A stretch of DNA of 59,591 nucleotides from an uncultured Prevotellaceae bacterium. GTDB taxonomy: Bacteria > Bacteroidota > Bacteroidia > Bacteroidales > Bacteroidaceae. The notes below the pieces were generated by a model. It was not told where the DNA came from. It did no database searches and worked only from the letters and a program-made list of their open reading frames with translations. Shown here piece by piece: positions 45,633 to 54,183 of this stretch (positions within the stretch are counted from its first letter, which is position 1; every line of letters begins with the position of its first letter). The DNA is taken from positions 1 to 59,591 of the forward strand of contig CAMWSK010000014.1 of the NCBI GenBank assembly GCA_947176895.1, in the 5' to 3' direction. The translations under genes were made by a program, and so were the position numbers.

Positions 45633-46199
45633 ATGATTAACTCACAAGACATCAAGAAGGGTACCTGCATCCGCATGGATGGCAAGCTCTATTTCTGCAT
45701 TGATTTTCTTCACCGCAAGCCCGGTAAGGGCAACACCATCATGAACGTGACCCTCAAGGACGTGGTGAACGGTGGCGTGCTGGAGCGCCGTTTCAATATC
45801 GGTGAGAAGCTGGAGGACGTACGTGTGGAGCGCCGTCCCTATCAGTACCTTTATGCCGAGGGTGATGAGTATGTGTTCATGAACAACGAGACCTTTGAGC
45901 AGGTGAACATCGCCGCCGACCAGATCAATGGCGTGAAGTTCATGAAGGAAGGTCAGGTTGTGGAGGTGGTGACCGATGCCAGCACCGAGACCGTGCTCTA
46001 TGCCGACATGCCCGCCAAGGTACATCTGGCCATCAGCTGGACAGAGCCCGGCCTGAAGGGCGACACGGCCACCAACACCCTGAAGCCTGCCAAGGTGGAG
46101 ACCGGTGCTGAAATCCGCGTGCCCCTGTTCATCAACGAGGGAGAAATCGTGGAGGTTGACACCCGCGACGGCAGCTATGTGGGCCGTGTGAAGCAGTAA
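45633..46199 (+). CDS. efp: Translation elongation factor P
   Basis: 188 residues, three beta-barrel domains. The modifiable tip loop HRKPGKGNT (Lys 32) lies in domain I, and the C-terminal signature region ending EIVEVDTRDGSYVGRVKQ is complete. EF-P relieves ribosome stalling at polyproline stretches. It is transcribed divergently from rpmH and closed by its own terminator. Confidence 0.97.
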   Translation: MINSQDIKKGTCIRMDGKLYFCIDFLHRKPGKGNTIMNVTLKDVVNGGVLERRFNIGEKLEDVRVERRPYQYLYAEGDEYVFMNNETFEQVNIAADQINGVKFMKEGQVVEVVTDASTETVLYADMPAKVHLAISWTEPGLKGDTATNTLKPAKVETGAEIRVPLFINEGEIVEVDTRDGSYVGRVKQ

Positions 46200-46224
46200 T
46201 CCTTTTCTTCGGACAAAGCAAAAG

Positions 46225-46256
46225 AGCGTTTCGCCTGATGGCGGAGCGCTTTTTTT
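46225..46256 (+). terminator. Terminator of efp
   Basis: 11-bp stem with two G-U pairs (46225-46235 with 46240-46250), 4-base loop TGAT, then TTTTTT. Confidence 0.85.
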
Positions 46257-46378
46257 GTTTGCATGTTGCGACTGAAACGTATAGTCATATGGCTGAAAAA
46301 CCTTTACTAAAGAAAGTTTTGCGATAAACGATACTTTCGTGTAAGTTCGGTGAATTCAAAACAGCGGAAGCTGCATGT

Positions 46379-46488
46379 TTCATGCCGTTTGCAGAACCTT
46401 CAAAAAATCATGTGGATGTTTCTGCCAAAACATGTTGATGTTTCGGGAAAAACATGTTCATGTTTTTGAAAAACGTGTTGATGTTTTG
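46379..46488. repeat. Dispersed repeat with four 21-22 bp internal units (copy B)
   Basis: After a lead segment (TTCATGCCGTTTGCAGAACC) come four direct units of form AAAACATGTTSATGTTT with CATG/CGTG starting at 46409, 46431, 46453 and 46474. The same arrangement, including the lead segment, occurs inverted at 55896-56007. It lies in the 415 bp gap between efp and the GT2 gene; the remaining gap (46257-46378) shows nothing else recognisable. Confidence 0.85.
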
Positions 46489-46562
46489 TCCATGCGTGTG
46501 TGGGCAGGGGCGGTGCGATGAAAAATGATTACGCGGGACGCGGGGATTTCATAAAATAATGC

Positions 46563-46570
46563 TATCTTTG
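46563..46570 (+). promoter_or_regulatory. Possible -7 element before GT2 gene
   Basis: TATCTTTG fits TAnnTTTG and lies 44 bases before the start; no good -33 element is seen. Confidence 0.45.
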
Positions 46571-46614
46571 TAAAGAAGGAATTCTTGGGGTTCGACCGCT
46601 AATTTTTTTTGCAG

Positions 46615-47637
46615 ATGAAGTATTCGTTTATCATACCCGTCTATAACCGCCCCGACGAGATGGCGGAACTTTTAGAGAGTCTTACGCGCCAGCGGGTGAA
46701 GGACTTTGAGGTCGTTGTGGTGGAGGACGGCAGTCAGGCGGACAGCCGTGATGTGGTGGCCGCTTATGCCTCGCGCCTTGATGTCCGCTATCTGAGCAAA
46801 GAGAACGGCGGGCCTGCCCGGGCGCGTAACTATGGAGCCGAGCATGCCCGGGGGGAGTATCTTTTGGTCTTGGACAGTGATGTGGTGGTGCCCGAGGGCT
46901 ATCTGGATGCCGTGGACCGCGAGCTTGCTGCCCGACCGTGTGATGCCTTTGGCGGACCCGATGCGGCTCACCCCGATTTCACACCTTTGCAGAAGGCCAT
47001 CAGCTACAGCATGACCTCCTTCTTCACCACGGGCGGCATACGCGGCGGCAAGAAAAAGCTGGACAAGTTCTATCCGCGTTCCTTCAATATGGGCATCAGC
47101 AGCGAGCTTTACCGCCGGCTCGGCGGTTTTAATGCCGGCATGCGCTTCGGCGAGGACATCGATTTCAGCATACGCATCTTCAAGAGCGGCGCCCGTTGCC
47201 GCCTGTTTCCCGAGGCATGGGTATGGCACAAGCGCCGCACCGACTTCATCAAGTTCTTCCGCCAGGTGCACAACAGCGGCATCGCACGCATACATCTGTA
47301 TAAGAAATACCCCGAGAGTCTGAAGGCGGTTCACCTGCTGCCTGCCGTGTTCACGCTGGGCGTGGCGGGCATGTTGCTGGCCTTTGTCGTGTTGGCGTGC
47401 TGTGGCCTGTGGACATGGGCGGGCATCATGCTGTTGCCCTTGCTGCTCTACAGCCTGGCCGTTTTCGTGGACAGCTCGATTTTGAACCGCAGTATGTGGA
47501 TTGGCCTGCTCAGTGTGGCCGCCGCCTTCGTGCAGCTTGTCGGTTACGGCACGGGCTTCCTGCGGGCTTGGTGGCAACGTTGTGTGAGAGGCCGGGGCGA
47601 GGACCTTCAGGCCTTCCGCGATACTTTCTATAAATAA
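46615..47637 (+). CDS. Glycosyltransferase family 2 with membrane helices
   Basis: 340 residues. KYSFIIPVYNRPDEMAELL, EVVVVEDGSQADS, ENGGPARARNYGAEHARGEYLLVLDSD (DxD) split across about 65-93, and FNAGMRFGEDIDFSIRI (ED motif) form the GT-A domain; two to three hydrophobic helices follow (about 240-310). Such proteins modify lipid-linked or cell-envelope glycans. It is outside the capsule locus and followed by radC with 17 bases spacing. ATG 46615 is preferred to a TTG six bases earlier. Confidence 0.85.
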   Translation: MKYSFIIPVYNRPDEMAELLESLTRQRVKDFEVVVVEDGSQADSRDVVAAYASRLDVRYLSKENGGPARARNYGAEHARGEYLLVLDSDVVVPEGYLDAVDRELAARPCDAFGGPDAAHPDFTPLQKAISYSMTSFFTTGGIRGGKKKLDKFYPRSFNMGISSELYRRLGGFNAGMRFGEDIDFSIRIFKSGARCRLFPEAWVWHKRRTDFIKFFRQVHNSGIARIHLYKKYPESLKAVHLLPAVFTLGVAGMLLAFVVLACCGLWTWAGIMLLPLLLYSLAVFVDSSILNRSMWIGLLSVAAAFVQLVGYGTGFLRAWWQRCVRGRGEDLQAFRDTFYK

Positions 47638-47654
47638 AAGAGGAGAGAAAAGGG

Positions 47655-48329
47655 ATGGCGATAACCGAATGGGACGAGGAGGACCGCCCGCGAGAGAAGA
47701 TGATGGCGCAGGGAGCCGAACGGCTTTCCGTACCCGAACTGCTGGCAATCCTGGTGGGCTCGGGCACAAAGAAGGAGTCGGCTGTGGAACTGATGCAGCG
47801 CATCTTCAACGATTGTGGTTGCAGCCTGAAGCGGATGAGCCAGCTCACCGTCGGCGAGTTTTGCCGTTACAACGGGGTGGGACAGGTCAAGGCTGTCACC
47901 ATCCTGGCGGCTTGCGAGCTCACCCGCAGGCGACTGATGGAGCAGAGCAACAGACGGAAGATAACCTGTGCGAAGGATATTTTCGATTATTTCCTGCCCC
48001 GGATGCAGGACCTGGGCGTGGAGGAGTGCCATGTGCTGCTCCTCGACCAATCGCATACCATCATGGGCGAACAGCTGGTGAGCCGCGGTGGCATAGCGGG
48101 AACGGCCGTGGACGTGAGGGTGGTGATGAAGCATGCCATCGTGGCGCAGGCTTCGGCTATCGTGCTGGTGCACAACCATCCCAGCGGAAATACGACCCCG
48201 AGCACGGAGGACGACCGGCTCACCCGACACGTGGCAGAGGCCGCCCGCACGCTTGACCTGCGGCTGCTGGACCACGTGGTGGTGGCCGATGGCGGATATT
48301 ACAGTTACAGTGAACAAGGAAAAATATAA
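47655..48329 (+). CDS. radC: RadC family JAB/MPN-domain protein
   Basis: 224 residues. N-terminal helix-hairpin-helix region (RLSVPELLAILVGSGTKKES) and a C-terminal JAMM/MPN fold with HNHPSGNTTPSTEDD (His 173, His 175, Asp 186). Despite the name a repair role is not established; the motif suggests a metal-dependent hydrolase. It runs directly into the MIP18-like gene. Confidence 0.92.
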   Translation: MAITEWDEEDRPREKMMAQGAERLSVPELLAILVGSGTKKESAVELMQRIFNDCGCSLKRMSQLTVGEFCRYNGVGQVKAVTILAACELTRRRLMEQSNRRKITCAKDIFDYFLPRMQDLGVEECHVLLLDQSHTIMGEQLVSRGGIAGTAVDVRVVMKHAIVAQASAIVLVHNHPSGNTTPSTEDDRLTRHVAEAARTLDLRLLDHVVVADGGYYSYSEQGKI

Positions 48330-48334
48330 CACCG

Positions 48335-48652
48335 ATGAACAATAGAGCAGATATAGAGGAGAGAGTGGTGGAGGTGCTGCGCACCGTCTACGACCCCGAG
48401 ATTCCCGTGAATATTTATGACCTGGGGTTGATTTACCGCATCGAATTGAATGACGAGGCCACCCGGTTGCAGGTGGACATGACGCTTACGGCTCCCAATT
48501 GCCCTGCGGCAGACTTCATCCTGGAGGACGTGCGCACCAAACTTGAGGCCATCCGGGGGCTGGAGTGCGTGGATGTGCAGCTGGTGTTTGAGCCCGAGTG
48601 GACGAAAGACATGATGAGTGAAGAGGCCAAGCTGGACCTGGGACTGATGTGA
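48335..48652 (+). CDS. MIP18/DUF59 family iron-sulfur assembly protein
   Basis: 105 residues. VVEVLRTVYDPEIPVNIYDLGLIYRIEL (about 9-36) and MTLTAPNCPAADFILEDV (about 50-67) are the full DUF59 signature, with the conserved cysteine in PNCP. SufT/PaaD-like proteins assist Fe-S cluster maturation. It begins five bases after radC. Confidence 0.9.
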   Translation: MNNRADIEERVVEVLRTVYDPEIPVNIYDLGLIYRIELNDEATRLQVDMTLTAPNCPAADFILEDVRTKLEAIRGLECVDVQLVFEPEWTKDMMSEEAKLDLGLM

Positions 48653-48675
48653 AGAAACCAACGAACCTTTTGACC

Positions 48676-49455
48676 ATGAAGAATATCTATTTTATAAGTG
48701 ATGCCCATCTGGGCAGCAGGGCAATCAGTCACCGGCGTCGCCAGGAACGTCGACTGGTGCGCTTCCTTGATGAGGTGAAGGACAAGGCCGAGGCCGTGTA
48801 CATGTTGGGGGATATGTTCGATTTCTGGTATGAATACCGCCGGGTGGTGCCGCGCGGTTTCACGCGTTTTTTGGGCAAGGTGAGCGAACTGACCGATGCA
48901 GGAGTCGAGGTGCACTTCTTCACGGGCAATCACGACATCTGGTGCTGGGACTACCTGCGGCATGAGTGTGGCTGTATCATCCATCACGGCCCGCAAACGC
49001 TTTCGTTGGCCGACAAGACGTTCTTCCTGGCTCATGGCGACGGCTTGGGATATACCACCCGAGGTTTTCGTATTATTCGCGGCATCTTTCACAACAAGGT
49101 GTGCCAGTGGCTGTTCCGCTGGATTCATCCCGATTTGGGTATGGCCTTCGGTCTTAACTGGGCAAAGCATAGCCGCCTGAAACATGAGAGCTACGATGGG
49201 GTGCATCCCGGCGAGCCACCCTATAAGGGGGAGGATAAGGAACCTTTGGTGCTTTTTGCCAAGGACTATCTGAAGACGCATCCCGATGTCAACTACTTCC
49301 TGTTCGGTCATCGGCATATAGAGCTTGACCTGCAGTTGACCAAGACCGCCCGCATGCTTATTCTGGGCGATTGGGTAACCCAGTTCACCTATGCCGTGTT
49401 CGACGGGGAAAACATGTTCCTCGAAAGTTATATAGAAGGAGACACCGAGCCATAA
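48676..49455 (+). CDS. UDP-2,3-diacylglucosamine diphosphatase-like metallophosphoesterase
   Basis: 259 residues, calcineurin-like fold: FISDAHLGS (Asp 9, His 11), LGDMFDFWYEY (about 50-60), FTGNHDIWCWDY and LAHGDGLG, FLFGHRHI. The pattern FWYE after the GD motif is typical of LpxH-like enzymes that cleave UDP-2,3-diacylglucosamine in lipid A synthesis. Candidate start GTG 48649 overlaps the previous stop, but ATG 48676 gives the normal MKNIYFISD start. Confidence 0.88.
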   Translation: MKNIYFISDAHLGSRAISHRRRQERRLVRFLDEVKDKAEAVYMLGDMFDFWYEYRRVVPRGFTRFLGKVSELTDAGVEVHFFTGNHDIWCWDYLRHECGCIIHHGPQTLSLADKTFFLAHGDGLGYTTRGFRIIRGIFHNKVCQWLFRWIHPDLGMAFGLNWAKHSRLKHESYDGVHPGEPPYKGEDKEPLVLFAKDYLKTHPDVNYFLFGHRHIELDLQLTKTARMLILGDWVTQFTYAVFDGENMFLESYIEGDTEP

Positions 49456-49504
49456 GTTACGAATTGCCTAATTGGAAATATAAACAGCAACAACAATCCG
49501 CAGT

Positions 49505-50053
49505 ATGATTGACGAAATTTTGGAGTTTAATCGGAAGTTTGTCGAGAGCAGAGCCTACGAGAAGTATCAGACGAGTAAGTTCCCCGACAAGAAGATTGCC
49601 ATTGTCACGTGTATGGACACGCGTCTTGTGCAACTGCTGCCCGCAGCCCTGAACATCAAGAACGGGGACGTGAAGGTGATAAAGAATGCGGGTGGCGTAA
49701 TCACCAACCCTTTCGACAGCACAATGCGTTCTCTGCTGGTGGCTATCTATGAACTGGGAGTGGCCGAGGTGATGGTCATCGGACACACGGAATGTGGAGT
49801 GCAGGGCATGGACTCTCAGGAGATGCTCCGCCTTATGCGGCAACGCGGTGTGGATGAAGAGCACATCTCGCTGATGCGTCATTGCGGCATCGACCTCAAC
49901 AGCTGGCTTCATGGTTTTGACGACACCGAATCGGCCATCCTGGAAACCGTGGACCTTGTGCGCAATCATCCGCTGATGCCCAAGGACGTGGTGGTGCGCG
50001 GGTATATCATGGACAGCACCACGGGCCGGCTGAACCCGATTCAGCCCTGCTGA
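49505..50053 (+). CDS. Beta-class carbonic anhydrase
   Basis: 182 residues. Zinc ligands Cys 36 in TCMDTR (with the Asp 38-Arg 40 dyad), His 94 and Cys 97 in GHTECGV are intact, as is VIKNAGG. It interconverts CO2 and bicarbonate. Its 3' end overlaps the convergent C_GCAxxG_C_C gene by 13 bases. Confidence 0.9.
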   Translation: MIDEILEFNRKFVESRAYEKYQTSKFPDKKIAIVTCMDTRLVQLLPAALNIKNGDVKVIKNAGGVITNPFDSTMRSLLVAIYELGVAEVMVIGHTECGVQGMDSQEMLRLMRQRGVDEEHISLMRHCGIDLNSWLHGFDDTESAILETVDLVRNHPLMPKDVVVRGYIMDSTTGRLNPIQPC

Positions 50054-50532
50054 GCCTGCGTCTGATGCCGCTCTGCCAACCAGGAGACGTAGATGCGAAG
50101 AGCCATCTCCACCATCCTTACGCAGGGACGACGACGATAGTATTCATCGGTGCGCTCCTCGGGCATGGGGCTTGTCTGTATCTCTTTCACATGGCCTTTC
50201 AGCAGTTCCCTGCAGATGAGGCTGCCCGTTTCGCCCTTGAAGCGGCGGGCCAATTCCTGCACGGCTTCATAGCTGCGTGCCTTGGATTCGCGTGAGGGGT
50301 CGGACGATGCGGTCTCCAGACCCGAAAGGATAAATATGCCGGTGGCCGTGCCGCATTGCTCGCGCATGCGTCCCATGCCGGCTCCCAGCCCGCTGACAAG
50401 ACGTGCGACCAGCGGTTCTGGCAGGTTATAATAAGGCGCAAAGGCCAGCACGGTGCTTTGGGAGCAGTTGTACCCTTGCTTGAAAAAGTCTATTCCCCGT
50501 TGAATGTATCGTTCAAAATCCTCTTCTTTCAT
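50041..50532 (-). CDS. C_GCAxxG_C_C family redox-type protein
   Basis: 163 residues. The cysteine pattern is present: GYNCSQSTVLAF (first Cys), GAGMGRMREQCGTATG (second and third motif) and LICRELL (later Cys). Family members are probably small metal- or redox-binding proteins; role unknown. It starts six bases after the PAP2 gene on the same strand. Confidence 0.85.
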   Translation of the reverse strand: MKEEDFERYIQRGIDFFKQGYNCSQSTVLAFAPYYNLPEPLVARLVSGLGAGMGRMREQCGTATGIFILSGLETASSDPSRESKARSYEAVQELARRFKGETGSLICRELLKGHVKEIQTSPMPEERTDEYYRRRPCVRMVEMALRIYVSWLAERHQTQAQQG

Positions 50533-50538
50533 TTTGTC

Positions 50539-51375
50539 TTATAGGCGTATTGTGCAACTCAGTCCCTTGCCTTCTTCGGACATGTAAGGGAAGATGTATG
50601 TGTTTTTCAGGTATCTCTTTCGGCAGAATGCTTTCGTTATCACGGGATAGAGCCAATAGGCGGCCTGTACACTGAAGATGCCGTAGCCGGCTCCGGCAAT
50701 CACGTCGTTGAACCAATGCCGGTTGTGGTACATGCGGAAGAAGGCTGTGGTGCCGGCCATGGCATAGCCCGCCACGCCTATCCAGGGAGACACGTCCCAA
50801 TACTCCCGGCGCAGAAGTTCCGCTCCCGCGAAGACCGTCGCCGTGTGTCCCGAGGGAAAGGAGTTGCGGCTGCTCCCATCGGGGCGACGCTCCTTCACCA
50901 GATATTTCGTACTGTTCACACCAATGGCCATAATGGCGTATGTTGTGGCCGTTATAATGGTCATGTCTATATAGCTATGTTTTGATTTCACCCCCCCCAA
51001 TTTCAGACCGTAGGTGGCCACAGCCGGGGCGTATTGGAGCCAATCTTCAAAGGCATATTGATTGGCACGGTCGTTCTTTTGCAGGCCTTTTCTGATTTCC
51101 TTGTTCAGTTCTTGCGCCCAGTCGCAATGCAATCCGATGAAGCCGACACCGATAAGGGCGGCCGGGGCGATTAACTGCACGGGCTTGAACTTGTAGGGAC
51201 AACCTTCCGGCAGGCCGGAGCACTTGTTTTGCATTTCCGCCAATGTGATTGCCGGGGTGGTGTCTTGGGTGATGGGACTTTTCGCGAAGGATGAATCGGT
51301 CTGAGCCTGACAAAAAACGGCCCGGAGCATGACAATGCATACAATCACGGCCCTTGAAGTCCTATGGGTTTTCAT
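50539..51375 (-). CDS. PAP2-family phosphatase with signal peptide
   Basis: 278 residues. Signal peptide about 1-24 (AVIVCIVMLRAVFCQA), a soluble N-terminal part, then the PAP2 core: KERRPDG (161-167), SFPSGHTA (about 172-179) and RMYHNRHWFNDVIAG (about 214-228), the three catalytic blocks. It likely dephosphorylates a lipid phosphate (lipid A or undecaprenyl pyrophosphate class) in the periplasm. Gly 127-128 are encoded by a G8 run (C8 at 50991-50998 on the plus strand), in frame here. ATG 51375 chosen for the signal sequence. Confidence 0.87.
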   Translation of the reverse strand: MKTHRTSRAVIVCIVMLRAVFCQAQTDSSFAKSPITQDTTPAITLAEMQNKCSGLPEGCPYKFKPVQLIAPAALIGVGFIGLHCDWAQELNKEIRKGLQKNDRANQYAFEDWLQYAPAVATYGLKLGGVKSKHSYIDMTIITATTYAIMAIGVNSTKYLVKERRPDGSSRNSFPSGHTATVFAGAELLRREYWDVSPWIGVAGYAMAGTTAFFRMYHNRHWFNDVIAGAGYGIFSVQAAYWLYPVITKAFCRKRYLKNTYIFPYMSEEGKGLSCTIRL

Positions 51376-51413
51376 AGATAAAACACAATAGCTTGTTCTG
51401 ATACAGATGAGTG

Positions 51414-51421
51414 CAAAGGTA
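51414..51421 (-). promoter_or_regulatory. Promoter -7 element of PAP2 gene
   Basis: Minus strand TACCTTTG, 39 bases before the ATG; the -33 region is weak. Confidence 0.55.
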
Positions 51422-51487
51422 CGCAAAAAAATGGATAATGAACTGTTTTTTCAATGCCGGTGGAGTGGAATTTTGTTTTTTGCGGAC

Positions 51488-52138
51488 TTAAATCTTTGCA
51501 TGTTCAAGGATGATGAGCAGGATAGCGGCCCAGTGGGCCATGGCTCCGCCCAAAACGAACAGGTGCCAGATGGCATGGTAGTGTCGCTTCCAGTCGCGGG
51601 CAAAGAACCAGGTGCCTGCGGTGTAGAGCACACCTTCCAGCAGGATGAGAGCCAGCGGCCACAACGAAAGGGCTTGCACCACGGGGCGGGCCAGGAACAG
51701 CCCGCTCCAGCCCATCAGCAGATACAAGGCCAGGGAAAGGCGCGGCCAGCGGCCTAACGCATAAATCTTGTAGAAACTGCCCGCCAGAACAATCACCCAC
51801 AGCGCGGCGAACACGAACCATCCCAAGGCACCACCCACCACGGCAATGCAGATGGGCGTGTAGGAGCAGGCTATCATCACGTAGATGTTGATGTGGTCCA
51901 GCTTGCGTAGAATTGTTTTCATGCGGCCCGGTCGTACCCAATGATAGAGGGTGCTGCTGAGGAACATCAGGAACATCCCCGTGATAAAGAAGGCGGTCCC
52001 CATAGCCCATTCCCAACCCAGGCGGGCCGCAGGCCATACCATCCATATACAGCTGAGGGCGAAAATGGTGCCCGCAAGGTGGGTGAAAGTATTGCCTTTC
52101 TCGCGCTTCATATCCGTTGCTTTCATCTTTGTCTTCAT
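51488..52138 (-). CDS. Hemolysin III (PAQR/TrhA) family membrane protein
   Basis: 216 residues with seven membrane helices. The conserved STLYHW (about 62-67), KLDHINIYVMIACSYTP (about 79-95) and late HAIWHLFVLGG histidines define the PAQR/hemolysin III fold. Bacterial TrhA members adjust membrane energy or lipid balance; the toxin name is historical. It lies seven bases after the metal ATPase on the same strand. Confidence 0.9.
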   Translation of the reverse strand: MKTKMKATDMKREKGNTFTHLAGTIFALSCIWMVWPAARLGWEWAMGTAFFITGMFLMFLSSTLYHWVRPGRMKTILRKLDHINIYVMIACSYTPICIAVVGGALGWFVFAALWVIVLAGSFYKIYALGRWPRLSLALYLLMGWSGLFLARPVVQALSLWPLALILLEGVLYTAGTWFFARDWKRHYHAIWHLFVLGGAMAHWAAILLIILEHAKI

Positions 52139-52145
52139 TAGTAGA

Positions 52146-54017
52146 TTATTTCACGCGCAAGGCACGCATGGCGTTCAACACACACAGCACCATCACGCCC
52201 ACATCACCGAACACGGCCAATGCCATGGGAACAAGACCCAGTGCCGAGAGAATCAGGATGGCAACCTTTATCGTGATGGCAAAGGCTACGTTCTGGCGGG
52301 CGATTGCCAGTGTGTGGCGGGCGATGGTGATGGCTGTGGCTATCTTGCAAGGATTGTCGTCCATAAGCACCACATCGGCTGCCTCGATGGCCGCGTCAGA
52401 GCCCAATGCGCCCATGGCAATGCCCACGTCGGCGCGAGCCAGCACCGGAGCATCGTTGATGCCGTCGCCCACGAAAGCCAGAGTGGAGGGAGCCTCGTGC
52501 AGCAGACGCTCCACATGGCTCACCTTGTCTGCCGGCAGCAGTTGTGCGTGATGTTCGTCGATGCCCAGGCGGAGAGCCACATCATCAGCTACCTGCTGAT
52601 GGTCGCCCGTCAGCATGACGGTTTTCTTCACACCGGCCTGTTTCAGTGCCCGAATGGCCCGGTCGCTGTCGGCTTTCAACCGATCGCTGACCACTACGTG
52701 CCCCTCGTATTCGCCGTCGATGGCCACATGTATGGTGGTTCCCACCGCATGACTGCACGCATGCCATTTAGCTCCTTCGGCCTCCATCAACCGGTCGCTG
52801 CCCACAGCCACGCGTTGGCCGTTGACGGTGGCCACGATGCCTTGGCCGGCCACTTCACGGATGTCTTCCACCCGGCAGTCGTGGCATGAGTGTCCGTATG
52901 CCAGTCGCAGCACAGAGGCGACGGGGTGGGTGGACAGGCTTTCCACGTGGGCCACCAGATGGAGCAATGCCGTTTTGTCAAGTGTCTGCGGATGCACAGC
53001 CTCAACCTCAAAGACTCCGCGGGTCAGTGTGCCCGTCTTGTCGAACACCACCGTGCCCAGTTTGGCCAGGGTGTCCATAAAGCTTCCTCCCTTGATGAGG
53101 ATTCCTTTGCGCGAGGCTGCACCGATTCCGCCAAAGAAGGTCAGGGGGACGCTCATCACCAAGGCACAGGGGCAGCTCACCACCAGGAAGGTGAGGGCAC
53201 GATAAAGCCAGGTGGAAAAGGAATCGGCATAGCCGGCCTCGGAAAAGAACGGAGGAACAAAGGCCAAGGCCAAGGCCGCGAACACCACGATGGGGGTGTA
53301 GACATGTGCAAAGCGGCGGATGAAGTTCTCTTGCCGGCTTTTCTTCTTGCCGGCGTTCTCCACCAATTCCAGGATTCTGGTGGCCGTGCTCTGGGCATAT
53401 CCTTTGGTGGCAGTGATGGTAAGTGCACCCTGCAGGTTGACACAGCCCGAGATAACCTCGTTACCCTCCTCAACATCGTGTGGCATACTCTCTCCGGTGA
53501 GGGCCAGCATGTTGAGGGAACTGTGTCCTTCTTTGACAACGCCATCCACGGGTATCTTCTCGCCGGGGCGCACGACAAGCGTGTCGCCCGCCTTTATCTC
53601 CGAGGGATTCACCACCACAATCTCTTCATTGCGCAGCAGATTGGCCGTGTCGGGGCGGAGATTCATCATCTGTTCGATGCTGTGACGCGAACGGTGTTCG
53701 GCAAAATGCTCGAAGTATTCACCGATTTGAAAGAAGAGCATCACAAAGACACCTTCAAGAAATTCTGTTTCGCCACCGGGCAGGAAGCCGATACCCATGG
53801 CACCCACCGTGGCCACCACCATCAGGAAACACTCGTCGAAAGGGTCTCCCTCCACGATTCCTTCCATGGCTTCCGCTATCACATCATAGCCAATGAGCAG
53901 GTAGGGCACCAGATACACCAACATCAGCTGCCACACGGGCAGTTCGCAGTTTCTTTCCACCAGCCATGCGCCCAGGAGCAGCAGAGCCGAAAGTATAATC
54001 CGAGTCAGTTTGTTCAT
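52146..54017 (-). CDS. Heavy-metal P1B-type ATPase (Zn/Cd/Pb exporter-like)
   Basis: 623 residues. TGES (actuator), SCPCALVMS (CPC in the transport helix), DKTGTLTRGVFEVE (phosphorylation Asp), a histidine-proline pair in STHPVASVL and VGDGINDAPVLARADVG are all present. It lacks an N-terminal heavy-metal-associated domain. The CPC with this later DKTGT context fits ZntA/CadA rather than CopA, but metal choice is inferred. ATG 54017 is set by the -7 element at 54043-54050, which excludes the longer frame. Confidence 0.9.
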   Translation of the reverse strand: MNKLTRIILSALLLLGAWLVERNCELPVWQLMLVYLVPYLLIGYDVIAEAMEGIVEGDPFDECFLMVVATVGAMGIGFLPGGETEFLEGVFVMLFFQIGEYFEHFAEHRSRHSIEQMMNLRPDTANLLRNEEIVVVNPSEIKAGDTLVVRPGEKIPVDGVVKEGHSSLNMLALTGESMPHDVEEGNEVISGCVNLQGALTITATKGYAQSTATRILELVENAGKKKSRQENFIRRFAHVYTPIVVFAALALAFVPPFFSEAGYADSFSTWLYRALTFLVVSCPCALVMSVPLTFFGGIGAASRKGILIKGGSFMDTLAKLGTVVFDKTGTLTRGVFEVEAVHPQTLDKTALLHLVAHVESLSTHPVASVLRLAYGHSCHDCRVEDIREVAGQGIVATVNGQRVAVGSDRLMEAEGAKWHACSHAVGTTIHVAIDGEYEGHVVVSDRLKADSDRAIRALKQAGVKKTVMLTGDHQQVADDVALRLGIDEHHAQLLPADKVSHVERLLHEAPSTLAFVGDGINDAPVLARADVGIAMGALGSDAAIEAADVVLMDDNPCKIATAITIARHTLAIARQNVAFAITIKVAILILSALGLVPMALAVFGDVGVMVLCVLNAMRALRVK

Positions 54018-54042
54018 ATCGCGTTTGTTTGTCTTCTGAACG

Positions 54043-54050
54043 CAAAGGTA
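54043..54050 (-). promoter_or_regulatory. Promoter -7 element of the metal ATPase operon
   Basis: Minus strand TACCTTTG, 26 bases upstream of ATG 54017. No convincing -33 element. Confidence 0.6.
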
Positions 54051-54127
54051 GTGAAAGATTTCTGCAATTCGGTTGCAACGTGCGCGGGAACTTAGGGGAA
54101 ACCCCTTGCGAAATAGGAAAACATCCC

Positions 54128-54158
54128 TTGCGCCGGCCATGGGAAATGGCTAACTTTG
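54128..54158 (+). promoter_or_regulatory. Promoter of the 54184 lipoprotein gene
   Basis: TTG at 54128-54130, 20-base spacer, TAACTTTG at 54151-54158. Confidence 0.7.
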
Positions 54159-54183
54159 CATCAAACAACAAAAACACACGATT

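Noticed and set aside
46402..46488. Possible CRISPR array
   Set aside because: The units are imperfect, only 4-9 bases separate them, there are just four, and no cas genes are near.
46672..47769. 365-codon antisense frame over the GT2 gene
   Set aside because: Shadow of a GT2 gene with complete motifs.
52890..54095. 401-codon open frame antisense to the metal ATPase
   Set aside because: Shadow frame of a gene with all P-type ATPase motifs; the peptide is His/Gly rich without a fold signature.
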